From Rhodamnia argentea (taxonomy: Eukaryota; Streptophyta; Magnoliopsida; Myrtales; Myrtaceae): DNA of 64,000 nt. Location of the stretch: NCBI RefSeq assembly GCF_020921035.1, contig NC_063150.1:31171826-31235825 (forward strand). Reading direction: 5' to 3'. Made by a program: the position numbers and the translations under genes. Positions 46,475 through 57,003 of the stretch are shown in pieces. The stretch's first letter is position 1. Each line of letters starts with the position of its first letter. The notes under the pieces were generated by a model. It was not told the origin of the DNA. It did no database searches and worked only from the letters and a program-made list of their open reading frames with translations.

Positions 46475-47101
46475 AGTACGTGGACGGCATGTTGGCCAAT
46501 ATTCACGAATAGGAAGAGCGAAAAGTTTAAGAGTTGTTGCACTTGTCGGCGAAAAGCCATGTTGTGAAGACAGTTTAAACTTTGGAGATGTTGAAGTTTT
46601 AACTATAAATTGTCAATGTAGGATGAACGAAGTCCTTCTAGAGGTATATGTTGCATTAGCACCAGAAATAGAGCTTGTGACGCAGTGAAAAGGACATACG
46701 ACCAGCTATCTTCTTGGTTTTGGTACAGTTTGGAATGCATTAATATGCTTAGAATTAGGATTGATTCTGTTTTCTCTTTGTTTACACATGATGGTCTGCA
46801 TAAGAATTAGACAACAGTAGAGTACGTGGACAGCATGTCGGCCAATATTCACGAATAGGAAGAATGAAAAATTTAAGAGTCGTTGCACTTGTCGGTGAAA
46901 AGCCATTTTGTGAAGACAGTTTAGACTTTGGAGATGTTGAAGTTTTAACTATAAATTATCAATGTGGGATGAACGATGTCCTTCTAGAGGTATATGTTGC
47001 ATTAGCACCAGAAATGATAATAGAGCTTGTGACGCAGTGAAAAGGACATACGACCAGCTATCTTCTTGGTTTCGGTACAGTGTGGAATGCATTAATATGC
47101 T
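46402..47101 (+). repeat. Tandem duplication of about 346 bp across the hydrolase stop codon
   Basis: Copy 1 is 46402-46747 and copy 2 is about 46748-47101. Both start CTTAGAATTAGGATTGATTC and end GCATTAATATGCT. They differ by scattered substitutions and a few inserted bases near 47014-47020. Copy 1 contains the last 24 codons and stop of the nucleoside hydrolase gene, and copy 2 is non-coding. Confidence 0.9.
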
Positions 47102-48378
47102 CGACGTATGGAAGAGAAACAGTTTAGGACCTCCAAACAACCTCTGTTTTTCCTTATTAAGATTCGTCCTCTGTCTCAGTGGAAACACTACATTATTTGC
47201 TGCTAGTTGCAGTTCTTGATGCATTTCATGTATCTTGATACTCATAATGAGTGTCTCTCACTATTCACAAAACAGCGGTACAAAATTTGAAACTAACTCT
47301 GTCAAAATGATGAGAATGACCATAAGTGACCTTAGACATAGAGCGGAATACGGGAGAAGCAAATGTGTGGTGCCGAGTGCTTTTTTTAGGACTAGAATAG
47401 CTCGTTCTTGAAAGACGGTGATTCGTTCTCGGCCACGATTAGTAAAAAGAAGAGAAATACAACAAGTTATAATTTACTGAAGTGCCATTAAATTAAGACC
47501 TTTCGGTCTTATACGCATCAGACAAGGAGACATCTGCTAACCATCAGTGACAACAGTTGACTTCGAAGGATGCATCAGCTCAATTCATGCGTAACTGACA
47601 TCAAAGTTTGGTGATCAAAGAAACAAAAAAGATAATGCTATTAAAAAAGTAACCTCTGAATTTAAGCCATAAAAAAAATAGAAGATTCCTTTACAAAAAT
47701 GTGGTCTGCATCTTCAAAGTCATACACTATTGACAACCAATGTTCAGCTTCACTGCTTCAGCTCCCTATAAAATCATATCACCAGGTTTTGGCTGGCCAA
47801 CTATACTGGCCGGTCGTTTCACATTTTTTTTTGTTGGGTCAATAGAAGAATAATGCATCTCCTTGCAATGCAAAATCTGGTAAGAGAGTCTGATAAAACT
47901 GGAAGAAAGACTCAGATTCTTAATATTAACATCTGAGAGAGAGAGAGAGGATAATCATGGTCATTGTCTAAAAGGAGGTTAAAACATCAGATTGCTGTCC
48001 TAGAAGCCATGTAATCATCTTCTAGAGATCAGCTCCTCTTCCCCTTCCTCTTTGTAAACATACAAACTTCACTTTATGTGGGCTTTTGGTGATTGGGTAA
48101 CACGCACAATGTTGCCTTGTGCAACCGAAACGCGAGCTTTTTTATAAGAGCAATGAAGAGTTTATTCACATTGTTCTCTTTTGATTACTCATGGATTTGC
48201 ATTTTGCTACAAGAGAAGATCAAAAGCTGATGCCACCACCCAAGTTCTTGCCGAAAACGGGTTAAGAGGAAAAACAAATGAAGGAGGACCATCTCTCCTC
48301 AAATAAAAGCAAAAATAATGGACTCATAGTCACATTTCTTCATTCTTGTAAAAATTTCCTAACTCCATTCCCACTTCA
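47102..48378. other. Intergenic region between the nucleoside hydrolase and AHP
   Basis: AT-rich sequence with a GA microsatellite near 47936-47950, and the 3' UTR of the AHP gene at its right end. No gene was recognised. Confidence 0.5.
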
Positions 48379-49629
48379 TCACACAGGAGGTGACCCACCA
48401 GCTGCCAAAATCTGCTTCTCCAGCTGATTAACCAAACAGAACATTAGGACTTCTGAGTAATTAAGGAAATTGGGAGGAATAATTTGGAAATAATAGGATC
48501 TTCTACTTGATGCTTACATTGAACAGAATCTCAAGCTTATTCTTAATCAGGGAATACTCATGCTTTACTTCTTGCAGACATTTGAGGCACCTACACAACA
48601 AGGGAAAATGAGCGGCCACTTCAAGTAAGGACCGTTTCAAAATGGATCATCATTATCAAAAACTTAAACTTTGTTGCATGGGGAGATTGTGAAGTGGATC
48701 TTTTTCCTTTTATTCTTCCCACTAATGTCATGTTGGTGATGGGGAGGGACTCACTCACCCTTCGACATTCTTGTCCTGGCAGGAGTTGCGGAAGGCGATG
48801 CAGACTCTTTGAACTCTCTGCGCGCCAATGCTGTAATTCCAAAGAACAATTTCATCTCGCTCAGGATTTGGAAATTGAAAGAGCCATCATTCCTGAACAT
48901 AGATGCGACTGTATGCATGATGACCACATGAGTTTCTACTTTTTACTAGTCTTTTTTGTTCGTTCTTTTTTCCAAAGGAGTGTGATCTTCTGTTTCGACC
49001 AGAAAAGACCTTGGACAAACATTTAATGGAACATGTCCATTATATGGGAAAGGGCGACTGTTGCTCAAACTGCTCATGATTTTGCTGTTATAAGCAAATA
49101 GTTTAACATGCTAAAAGAAAGAAAGGAACAGAGTCCTTTGGAAATGGCAAGTACCTGGAGCTGCTGCCTTTCAGCTGATGCACGTGAGCATCCACCTTAT
49201 TGAAATCAATATTCTGCTGATCACTAAACACAAAAAGGGAAAAAAGATAAGAAATGCATAACTTTTTTCTGATTTTGTTCAAGGAGATAATATGTTGAAG
49301 AGGGTATTGGAAAGTTGGAACACATTTGGAAAATCTCACAGTGCTGTGGCCAGCTCATTGAGAAGCCTCTCAGAGTCATCAAAGAACAGTGACACCACCT
49401 CCACAACAAAGTCTGGGTTGTTCTCATCTTGCAGCTGCTGAAGCTGAGTGAACTGCTCATCCAGAAATCCCTTCTCACCAGCAAAATAAACAAGGAGAGA
49501 AACTCATTCTTTGAGGGTACTCTTTGAGGAAAAAGAAAAAGAAAAAGACCAAAGTTTTGCTGTTCTCACCTCATGAAATAGTAGAGTGGTGTACTCAAAT
49601 AACTGCCTCTTCAACTGAGCTACATCCAT
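48379..49629 (-). CDS. Histidine-containing phosphotransfer protein (AHP)
   Basis: Six exons in transcript order: 49629-49570, 49470-49340, 49223-49155, 48830-48759, 48590-48518, 48423-48379. They encode 149 aa, the normal AHP length. The HPt motif [12 protein letters not shown] holds the phosphorylatable histidine. Flanking family blocks are [52 protein letters not shown] and a C-terminus SPPV. AHPs carry phosphate from cytokinin-receptor histidine kinases to nuclear response regulators, moving between cytosol and nucleus. The conserved histidine marks it as an active carrier rather than an AHP6-type pseudo-HPt. A minus-strand TATA-like ATTATAAAA lies near 49687-49695. All introns are GT-AG. 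Confidence 0.96.
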
Positions 49630-49699
49630 GGTTATAGTTTCAGATAGTCTCCATTCATTTAAAAGCAGTAGACACCCGGAAAGAGGTTTTATAATGGCA

Positions 49700-50230
49700 C
49701 TGAACTGAACACTGAGGTTGGGTGAGTATATAAGTAAGATTCCAAAGGATTGGCTTGTCTCATACAGTGTATGCAGTCACTCTTGTCAGGCAGTGTCTGC
49801 TTTTGTTTCTTTTAACTACCTCACTCTCATGATAACACCAATTCTTTTGGAGACAGTCCAAAACAAGAGCTATCAGAAGATCCAAAGCTTGATACCATGG
49901 CCATCCAGTCATTCAGCTTATCATCTTTCTCTTTCAGTAATTATGATGACCACAACCCCCGCCCCCCTCTTCTGTTTATTCTTTTTAGCTGTCAAGTGCA
50001 TTAGACAATTACTAATGTGCATTTACCAAAAGAAAAGACCATTATTAATGTACCAAAAAGTATTAAATCAACGTCTGGAAGTCTGTAATATCTTATTGAT
50101 TTATGAGTTCAAGAACATGTAGTGATCAACTTCTGGACTGAACCAAAAATTGTCCAAGTCGCAAAAAAGCTTCCCTCAAGGCAAAGAGTTAAAAAAAAAA
50201 AAAATGGCATCTTTAAACATGACTTAGAGG
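49700..50230. other. Upstream flank of the AHP gene
   Basis: Intergenic, with no recognisable gene. It probably contains distal promoter sequence of the AHP gene. Confidence 0.4.
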
Positions 50231-52059
50231 CTAAGGATGCGCATGGCAACACTTCTGCTCTAGAAATCAATTTTTGGCTAGAAGATGATTTTTCTACTTT
50301 TGCTCCAGAGTAAATTTCTGAGCATAAGTAGATTGAAGAAGAGTGCTTGAGGGAGAGAGTTTTTCTTTTTTTGGTTGAATAGGGAGAGAGATTGACTGGG
50401 CATTTGATTGTCTCTTTATGATTTTAACTTCGAGAGAGAAGTAATTTTTTTTTACTTCTTATAATGGCTTCAAAACTATGTTTGGAGCAAAAAAACAATT
50501 AAAGAAATAGAAAAATAAAGTTGAGAAACCAAATTAACTTCTGCTTCAGAAATGTTGTCTTACGTGTCCTAAAATTGCCATTTGTCACCTTTCCACTATG
50601 CATGTGAGAATTCTTAGGGAAAAGAATGGAGGAAAGAAATGCTGCAGCAAACAGACAAATGGTGGAACTCTGACATCTTTCGGCGTTGGTAACTCTTACA
50701 GTGACAAGGAAATGAAAAGAAGGAAAAAAAAAAACACATTTGGACTTGCAGATGGAGATGGGCAAAGCACAAATCATTTTCAGTGTCTACCGACTCTCCC
50801 TTAGCTTTTTGCTCCCCCTTATCCCCTTATTTTCACGCCTACGCTTTCTGTCTTTTCGAGATTCTCTCTCTTCAAAATTGCTGTCTTTTTTTACTCGTTT
50901 CTAATCTTTTGCGTATCTCCTGTCGTTTGTGGTGGGGCTGATGTTGTCTTATTGGAAGAAGAAGGTGTGGTCAATGAGCTTAGGGAACAACAATCTTGAA
51001 GGTTCTTGATATCCCGGCGGTGAAGACGGTGTAGTCAGCGAGCATATCAAAACATTTTCACATTCAGCTCCATTTACGTTGTAAAAATTGAATTATTTGA
51101 AAAAAAAAAAAAAGACAAATGCTCACCTGTATTGCTTGAAATAATTAGGATACACATGATAATACTTCTAAAAGTAAATTTTTGCTCTAGAAATTAGGGT
51201 GCGCATGGTAACACTTTCGGGATTTCTACTCCAAAAGTTTGAAATAATTGGGGTGCGCATGGTAACACTTGCTATTTCAAACTTCCGGAGTAGAAATTTA
51301 TTTGGTAATGCAACTTCTGAAGTAGAAATTCGTTTGGTAAAAATTTTTACTTCTAAAATTATTTTTTTCCTTAATTTGAGATGTTACAAAAAATTAATTC
51401 TCAACTCAAGAAGTACTTCTCGTCTCACCCTCTTTTCATTACGCTCTCACCCTCTTTTCAATACGCCTCTCTTTCCCAATCATGCCTTTGTTGTTGTCGA
51501 CAACCACCGTCGATTGCTCGCCATCGACCACTGCCGACCGCCGCAACCCCCTACCGCCAACCATTGTTGCGCACTATTGCCCTTCACAGGCCACCACCGG
51601 TCGCCCCCCGACTTTCGCCTACCGCCGCCCCCTCGCCGACCGTTGTGCCACCCCCTGTTGACCACCGCCAACCACCGCCTCCATTGACCACCGCTCGTCG
51701 TTGCCAACCACCGATCCCGCCCCCGCAACCAAGTCACCATCTTCAGGTGCCGGAGTAAAAAATGAATAATAATTTTTTATTCTTAAAAATTAAAATAATA
51801 TTTTTAATAATAAAAATTATTTTTAAAGAAATTAAAAAAAGAAGTAAAATTTTTTTGACCACCGATAATAATTCGTCGTAGAAGATTTTGTGTTAATAAA
51901 GTTCCGGATGTAGAAATTTTCAACCGTTTCTCCGATCGTAAATCAACTTCTGGAGCATAAGTAGAAAAATCAACTTTTGCTTCTGAGTAAAAGTAAAAAA
52001 ATCTACTTATAGCTAGAAGTTAATTTCTGAATCAGAAGTGTTGTCATTTGCGCCCTTAG
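50231..52059. mobile_element. Nested inverted-repeat DNA transposons (CTAAGG..TGCGC termini)
   Basis: The left end CTAAGGATGCGCATGGCAAC at 50231 is mirrored by the right end ..TTGTCATTTGCGCCCTTAG at 52059. The inversion continues about 100 bases inward (AACACTTCTG, CTAGAAG, TTTTTCTACTTTTGCTCC). Two further copies of the TGCGCATGGTAACACT terminus lie inside at about 51200 and 51253, which indicates at least one insertion into another copy. A GC-rich, cytosine-strand-biased block (51500-51740) lies within. No target duplication was identified, and no transposase is visible. Confidence 0.6.
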
Positions 52060-52189
52060 TCACTGAAAAATATTTTCATTATCAACGACAATTTAGGTTT
52101 ACACATTTTCGTAAACAATGAAAATGTTTTGTATTCATTCATTTTCGTAAACGAGTAATTATTTTTGGAAAATGTTTCCCAAAAATATT

Positions 52190-52843
52190 ACCAAAAGGTT
52201 CTAACCCTATTGTGATTGGGCCAATTTTGTCCTAAATCTTTTTTTTTTTTATCAATTTTGTTCTTAACGTTTTGTATTCATGTCAATTTATTCCTTCCGG
52301 CCAATTTTGGCTGAAAATCGTTGGCATGGCGCTGCCGGCACTAACGTGATCAATTTTCAATAATATTTCAATTTTGTCTTATTTATTGTTGTTTTCTTGT
52401 TCTTTTTCTTTCTCTTCTTGTTCTTGTTCTTATTCCTGCTCCAATTGGCCAACGAGCCTGGCAAAGCTTGCCGGAGGTAGGCAAGGCTCGCCCTCACCAA
52501 TGGCCATCGGGGTCGAGCTTTGCCGGTCCTTGCCTTTAGCTTGTCTCTAGGCTCGTTGGCTGATTGGATGAGGAAGAAGAAGAAGACAAAAAAGAAAAAT
52601 AAAAAAATAGAAAATAAAAAAGAAATAGAAATAATAATTTTTTTGAAAAATATTAAAATATTATAAAAATTATTCACGTCGGCGCTTGTGACATCATATA
52701 AGCAATTCTAGCAAAAATTGATCGGAATGATTGAATTGACACAAATGCAAAGAGTTAATGATTGAATTGACATGAATGCAAAATGTTTAGGACTGAATTA
52801 ACACAATTGCAATAGATTTAAGACTTTTTTGGTAATATTCCCT
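52190..52843. mobile_element. Foldback DNA transposon with internal GC-rich inverted repeat
   Basis: The left arm (52190-52300) contains ACCAAAAGGTTCTAACCC, CAATTTTGTCCTAAA and TTTTGTATTCATGTCAATTT. The right arm (52680-52843) carries their inverted counterparts (ACATGAATGCAAAATG, AGGACTGAATT, AGACTTTTTTGGT). The centre has a second inverted pair, GGCCAACGAGCCT (52447-52459) and AGGCTCGTTGGCT (52549-52561). Flanking AATATT on both sides may be part of a target duplication. Non-coding. Confidence 0.65.
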
Positions 52844-53892
52844 ATATTTTTAAATTTTTCATTTTTCATGAAATAAGTGGATCTTAAGTGATTAAATTCT
52901 CCTCGTATGAAAACCATGGAGGAGAAAAATTGGAAGTAAAACGGCTTCTTCAATTTGCTGTATTTTCTAAAGGCACTATTTGTATTTCTCGTAAAGTTGA
53001 TGTTATGAGTCCAACTAGATATATTGATGAGTTTGGACTCGAGTTCATTTTTAGAGATCTGACGAACGTGTAAATTGTGTTAGGAAATTCCCACATTAAA
53101 CAATTTGTGTTGGCGATCTCCATCCCGAAAAGTCTCGCATTAAATCGGATGGAGGTATCGGATTTGTGCCGTGTGTGCGTTGCGCATTAGCCACGTGTCG
53201 CGAGGTGAGGGCATCATGTAAGAGGGGCTTTTTGTTGCAGTTCTATGGGTGGAACCAGTATCGCAACAAGTGTTGAAAGCAGGGTACTTCCAAAGAGGGA
53301 CCTTATGATCTGGCATCTGATTCAATTCCACCTCCACATCATTAGAAATCTGAAGATCTCTGCAATGTGCCATCTTCCATCAGCAAAAAGACTGTTTGAT
53401 TCTTTTTTATTATTTTATTTTGTGGTGAGACAACATCTTGGATCACTCATGCACAAAATTGTACCTCTCTAGTATGGTAAGAGAATTAATTTTTCATATT
53501 TATTGAGGTTTAAGGTTATGGTTTATCTTATAATTAGGACAACCCTCTTGAGGTTTCGCCGGCGCAAAATGAAACCTTTCGTTTAAAGGGTACGTTTAAT
53601 ACTCAGAAGTCGAGAATGGATTGAAATGGAATTAAATTTGAAAAACCTCTCGTAACTCTTCTTTTCGATTATAAACAATGGAATCGTCCATCCCGAAACG
53701 CTCATATCTTGACTCGTGCTTTGATCATGTCTTTCGCATCAAATCGTATTCATTTCCAATTATACTCTTTATGTTTCCCCTTGCCTTTGGCACTTTTTAT
53801 TTGAGAAATAATTGCAATTTGAAATGTAAAAGTTTTTTCCATCGCAAAGTATGGTCCACATGCTACATGCAGAAAACTCGGAAAAACAAAGG
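52844..53892. other. Intergenic, no gene recognised
   Basis: AT-rich sequence. The GC-richer stretch 53095-53290 could be an old transposon fragment, but nothing diagnostic was seen. Confidence 0.4.
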
Positions 53893-54933
53893 CTCCATTT
53901 GTTTCGTGGAAAATAATTTTCGAAAAAATATTTTTTGGATTTTTTGGAGTTTGGTTCACAAAAAATAAGCTAGTTTAGGAAAACATTTTCCAACTATAAA
54001 AAAAAAATGCAAAAGTGGGGAAAATGTTTTCCTCTTTTTGAGAAGAGGAAAACATTTTCCTCCTCTTTCCTTCCTCCTCTCTGTCACATTTCTTTTCTTT
54101 TCATTTTATAATTTTATTTAAAATTTCAAAAAATAGGTTTTTTATTTTTCTCTTTTCTTTTCTTTTTTTTAAAATTTTTTCTTTCCTTCTTCTTTGGCCG
54201 GTCGCCGGTCATGGTCACTGTCAGCGACTAGCCACAGGCGAGGCAAGGCTTCGCCGGCCTAGAGCGAGGCCAGGCACCGCTAGATCTAGCGAGGCGAACA
54301 AATCCCAACCCGAAAAAACATACTCGAATCCAATGACAGTTGAACGCAATGCAACAAACACATGACAAACAATCAAACCATGCATGCAACATCCGAACAA
54401 GCAGGGAGCCATGATAGCTCAATCACAGACAACGAAAACCGGCAAAAACACTCGGAGTAATTTTGCGGGAGAGCAGAATATACCCCAGGAAGAAAGTGAG
54501 GATCCCGCCCTTTGACCGATAAGCCACCGTCGACGAGTAACCCGGCAGCTTTGGCACCAGGAAGGCAGGAAGTGGAGATTCGAGGAGAAGCCAAACTAGA
54601 GGTCCGAGAGGAGAGCGCTCGAGCTAGCCGGAATCCGGCTAGCTCGAGCCTCGCTGGAGGCTCAACGGCCGATCTCCAGCCGAAGATGAAAGAAAAAAGA
54701 AAAATAAAAATAAAAAAGGAAAATAATTAAGAAATTGATTTTTTTAAAAAATAAAAAGTAAAAATAATAAAAAAGAATTATTAAAAGGCCTGTACAGTTG
54801 AAATTGATTTCCCTTACGAAATGACGGAAAATATTTTTCAGTTTGTTTTCAAGTTTCAATCAAACACCGGAAAATATCGCCATTTTTTCGAAAAACGATT
54901 TTCTGGAAAACATTTTTCATGAAACAAACGGAG
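53893..54933. mobile_element. Inverted-repeat DNA transposon (CTCCRTTTGTTTC termini)
   Basis: The left end CTCCATTTGTTTCGTGGAAAA (first 20 bases shown in part) is mirrored at the right by CATGAAACAAACGGAG, with GGAAAA/TTTTCC words continuing inward on both sides. The interior contains GC-rich inverted material, including a 16-base perfect palindrome arm pair at 54617-54649. The same terminus is cut by the window start at 1-28, showing a multicopy family. It is non-autonomous. Confidence 0.65.
54617..54649. repeat. Perfect 16-bp palindrome with one-base centre
   Basis: GCTCGAGCTAGCCGGA at 54617-54632 and its exact reverse complement at 54634-54649 flank a single A. It lies inside the transposon at 53893-54933 and would form a very stable cruciform or hairpin. 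Confidence 0.85.
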
Positions 54934-57003
54934 TAGAAAAAGAAGATTTGGTTGAATTTTTTCTGTTAGTTTCATTCTTTTTAATAAAAAAGATGAGAGA
55001 AAATTTGCCCACACATTGATTTTTTTCACCGAGTCTCAAATCTCCCTGCACATTCAACAACCTGATTTTTTTTTATCGAGATTATCGATCTCCTGAAGCT
55101 GCTAGTTCTTTTGCCCCCTACGAAAGTAAAGGTGTTGATGAAAACGCATTTTCTAATAATAAATCTCAACGTGGCCCCGGTGTTGATAATCTCGAAGAAA
55201 CTAGTGGTGATTTTTAAGCACGCAATCAGATTTAGGACTAGAGTAAAAGTCGAGAATTAACTCGGGACATAATTGTAAATTGTCTGGGATGCTTTTAATA
55301 GGGGAAATTGGTCATAAAATATCATCACCAATCGAATTTTTGACAGTACAAATTTCCGAAAACATTTTCTCGAATGGAAGATAGGAGGATAAAGGCATCT
55401 CAACGACAAATCCTAGCATGAGGGCTTGTCGTTTACTTGCACCTCGGGCTGGGTGGGAGGGACCCGAAACCATCAAAACTCTGCTTCGGAATACGACGTT
55501 CAAAGCTGTTAAACGACAAAGGCCTTTGCCTCCTGTCCCTCCTTCGCCCTTTAATTCGTGGTCCTCAGGCCCAAGCGGACAGGACTGCCCAGGCACGCCT
55601 GAGACTCGATATAATAGTATGGTACCGTGAGTTTGGTAATTTCTAAGGGAATTTCTTGTCTGGATCCCATCGGCCATACATCGAGAAACTGTATGATTTG
55701 CTGCTTTAATGAATCCCACGTGAGGGTCACATCATCCGACCGTCCCGGTACATGATCCACGACGGTTCGAGCCCATATAAGAAGTCGTTTTCTGTTCTCG
55801 CAAGCTCTCCGATTCAAACCCCCGTCTCGAGCAACTTGCCCATGATCCGACCGGAGAAGTGAATCTAACCTCGTGCGTGGTAGTTCGAATGAAGGTTGCC
55901 ACCTAACAATATGAACGAAAGGACCGCTTTAGGGGTAGGACTGTTCTTCGGAATAATTTGAGCGGACATGCTCTCTAGTATGGTCGGAGCTTTCCTATGT
56001 TTTTCAGTGCTCATTACTGAGATTGTTGTTGGATGAACCTGTTGGAATAAATTCAAGTTTAAATTTTGTTTGTGTGTAGAACAACATTTCAATTGGGTTC
56101 GGAGTTGGATTTCCAGATTCATCGGCATTTGAAGCTCACAGAGAATGTTGTTGCAGGAGCATCCGAATGAAGTAAATAAACACAGCAACAACACTAGTGC
56201 ACTTCGTCTTCGCAAGATTGCTGGGACAGAGGATGCGAAGGCACCAAAAAAAAAAAAAAAAAACACCCGAAACTCAAACCAGCCTGAAGACTTGGGACAC
56301 ATGCGATTCGGGTATCGAGTCAGTTCGGGGCAGGTCGAGCACACTTTCATTTAGGCTAGGTGTCCGGTGGCTAACTTAAGGTTCTGCTGCAATTGCAGTG
56401 TTGCTGATAGCACTTTTTTCCTACTGATATATGCAGCTTTCTACGGAAGTTCATGACACAGGCTATTCACAAAAGCTAGATAGAAATCTGCCAAATTCTC
56501 AAATTTCCGCTCCTGCAAGTGCAATGCAGAAAAGGAAATAAGACAAGGGACTTCGCCGTAAAGAAACGCAGAAGAAGCTCAAAATCCTGTTCTCTATGTT
56601 CTAATAAGTTCCACCACAGCATCACATTACAGTATCCCCGCATGTACTAATTCAGACATATATACACGAAAGGAAAAGTCTGTAAGAGCCTAGGGAGAGT
56701 TTGTGTCCACGAAAAACAGTTTCCTCTCATGTATTTTCGGGAATTTGACAGGAGAGGATCATGTTCCCGCGTAAGAACTGAATGATGAGTTCGGATTCGC
56801 TATAATCCGACTAATGCTAACCGGTTGAATATCTCATCCAGGGCTTGTGTCTTGAAGATCATAAATGGGTTCACAGGCCACGAAATAGCAGCACATGCAT
56901 TACCAGGGGACTCCTAAACACTCTCTGGCTCGAAAAAAAAAAAAAGGTTCTATTTGACTAATGCCAACCGGTCGAATATGTAATGCAATGTGAACAGTCG
57001 GTG
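54934..57003. other. Intergenic region with 3' flank of the kinase gene
   Basis: No gene is supported. Moderately long frames at 55312-55817 on the minus strand have no recognisable domain and no family match from memory. The last few hundred bases should hold the kinase 3' UTR. Confidence 0.45.

Noticed and set aside
51199-51758. Proline- and arginine-rich frames in a GC-rich block
   Set aside because: Low-complexity CCACCG repeats give open frames in several phases, and the block lies inside a transposon.
53055-53300. Possible retroelement-like fragment
   Set aside because: GC-richer stretch with promoter-like words but no paired ends or coding content.
55312-55817. Two overlapping minus-strand frames of 88-135 codons
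   Set aside because: No domain or family resemblance and no splice or promoter context; possibly repeat-derived.
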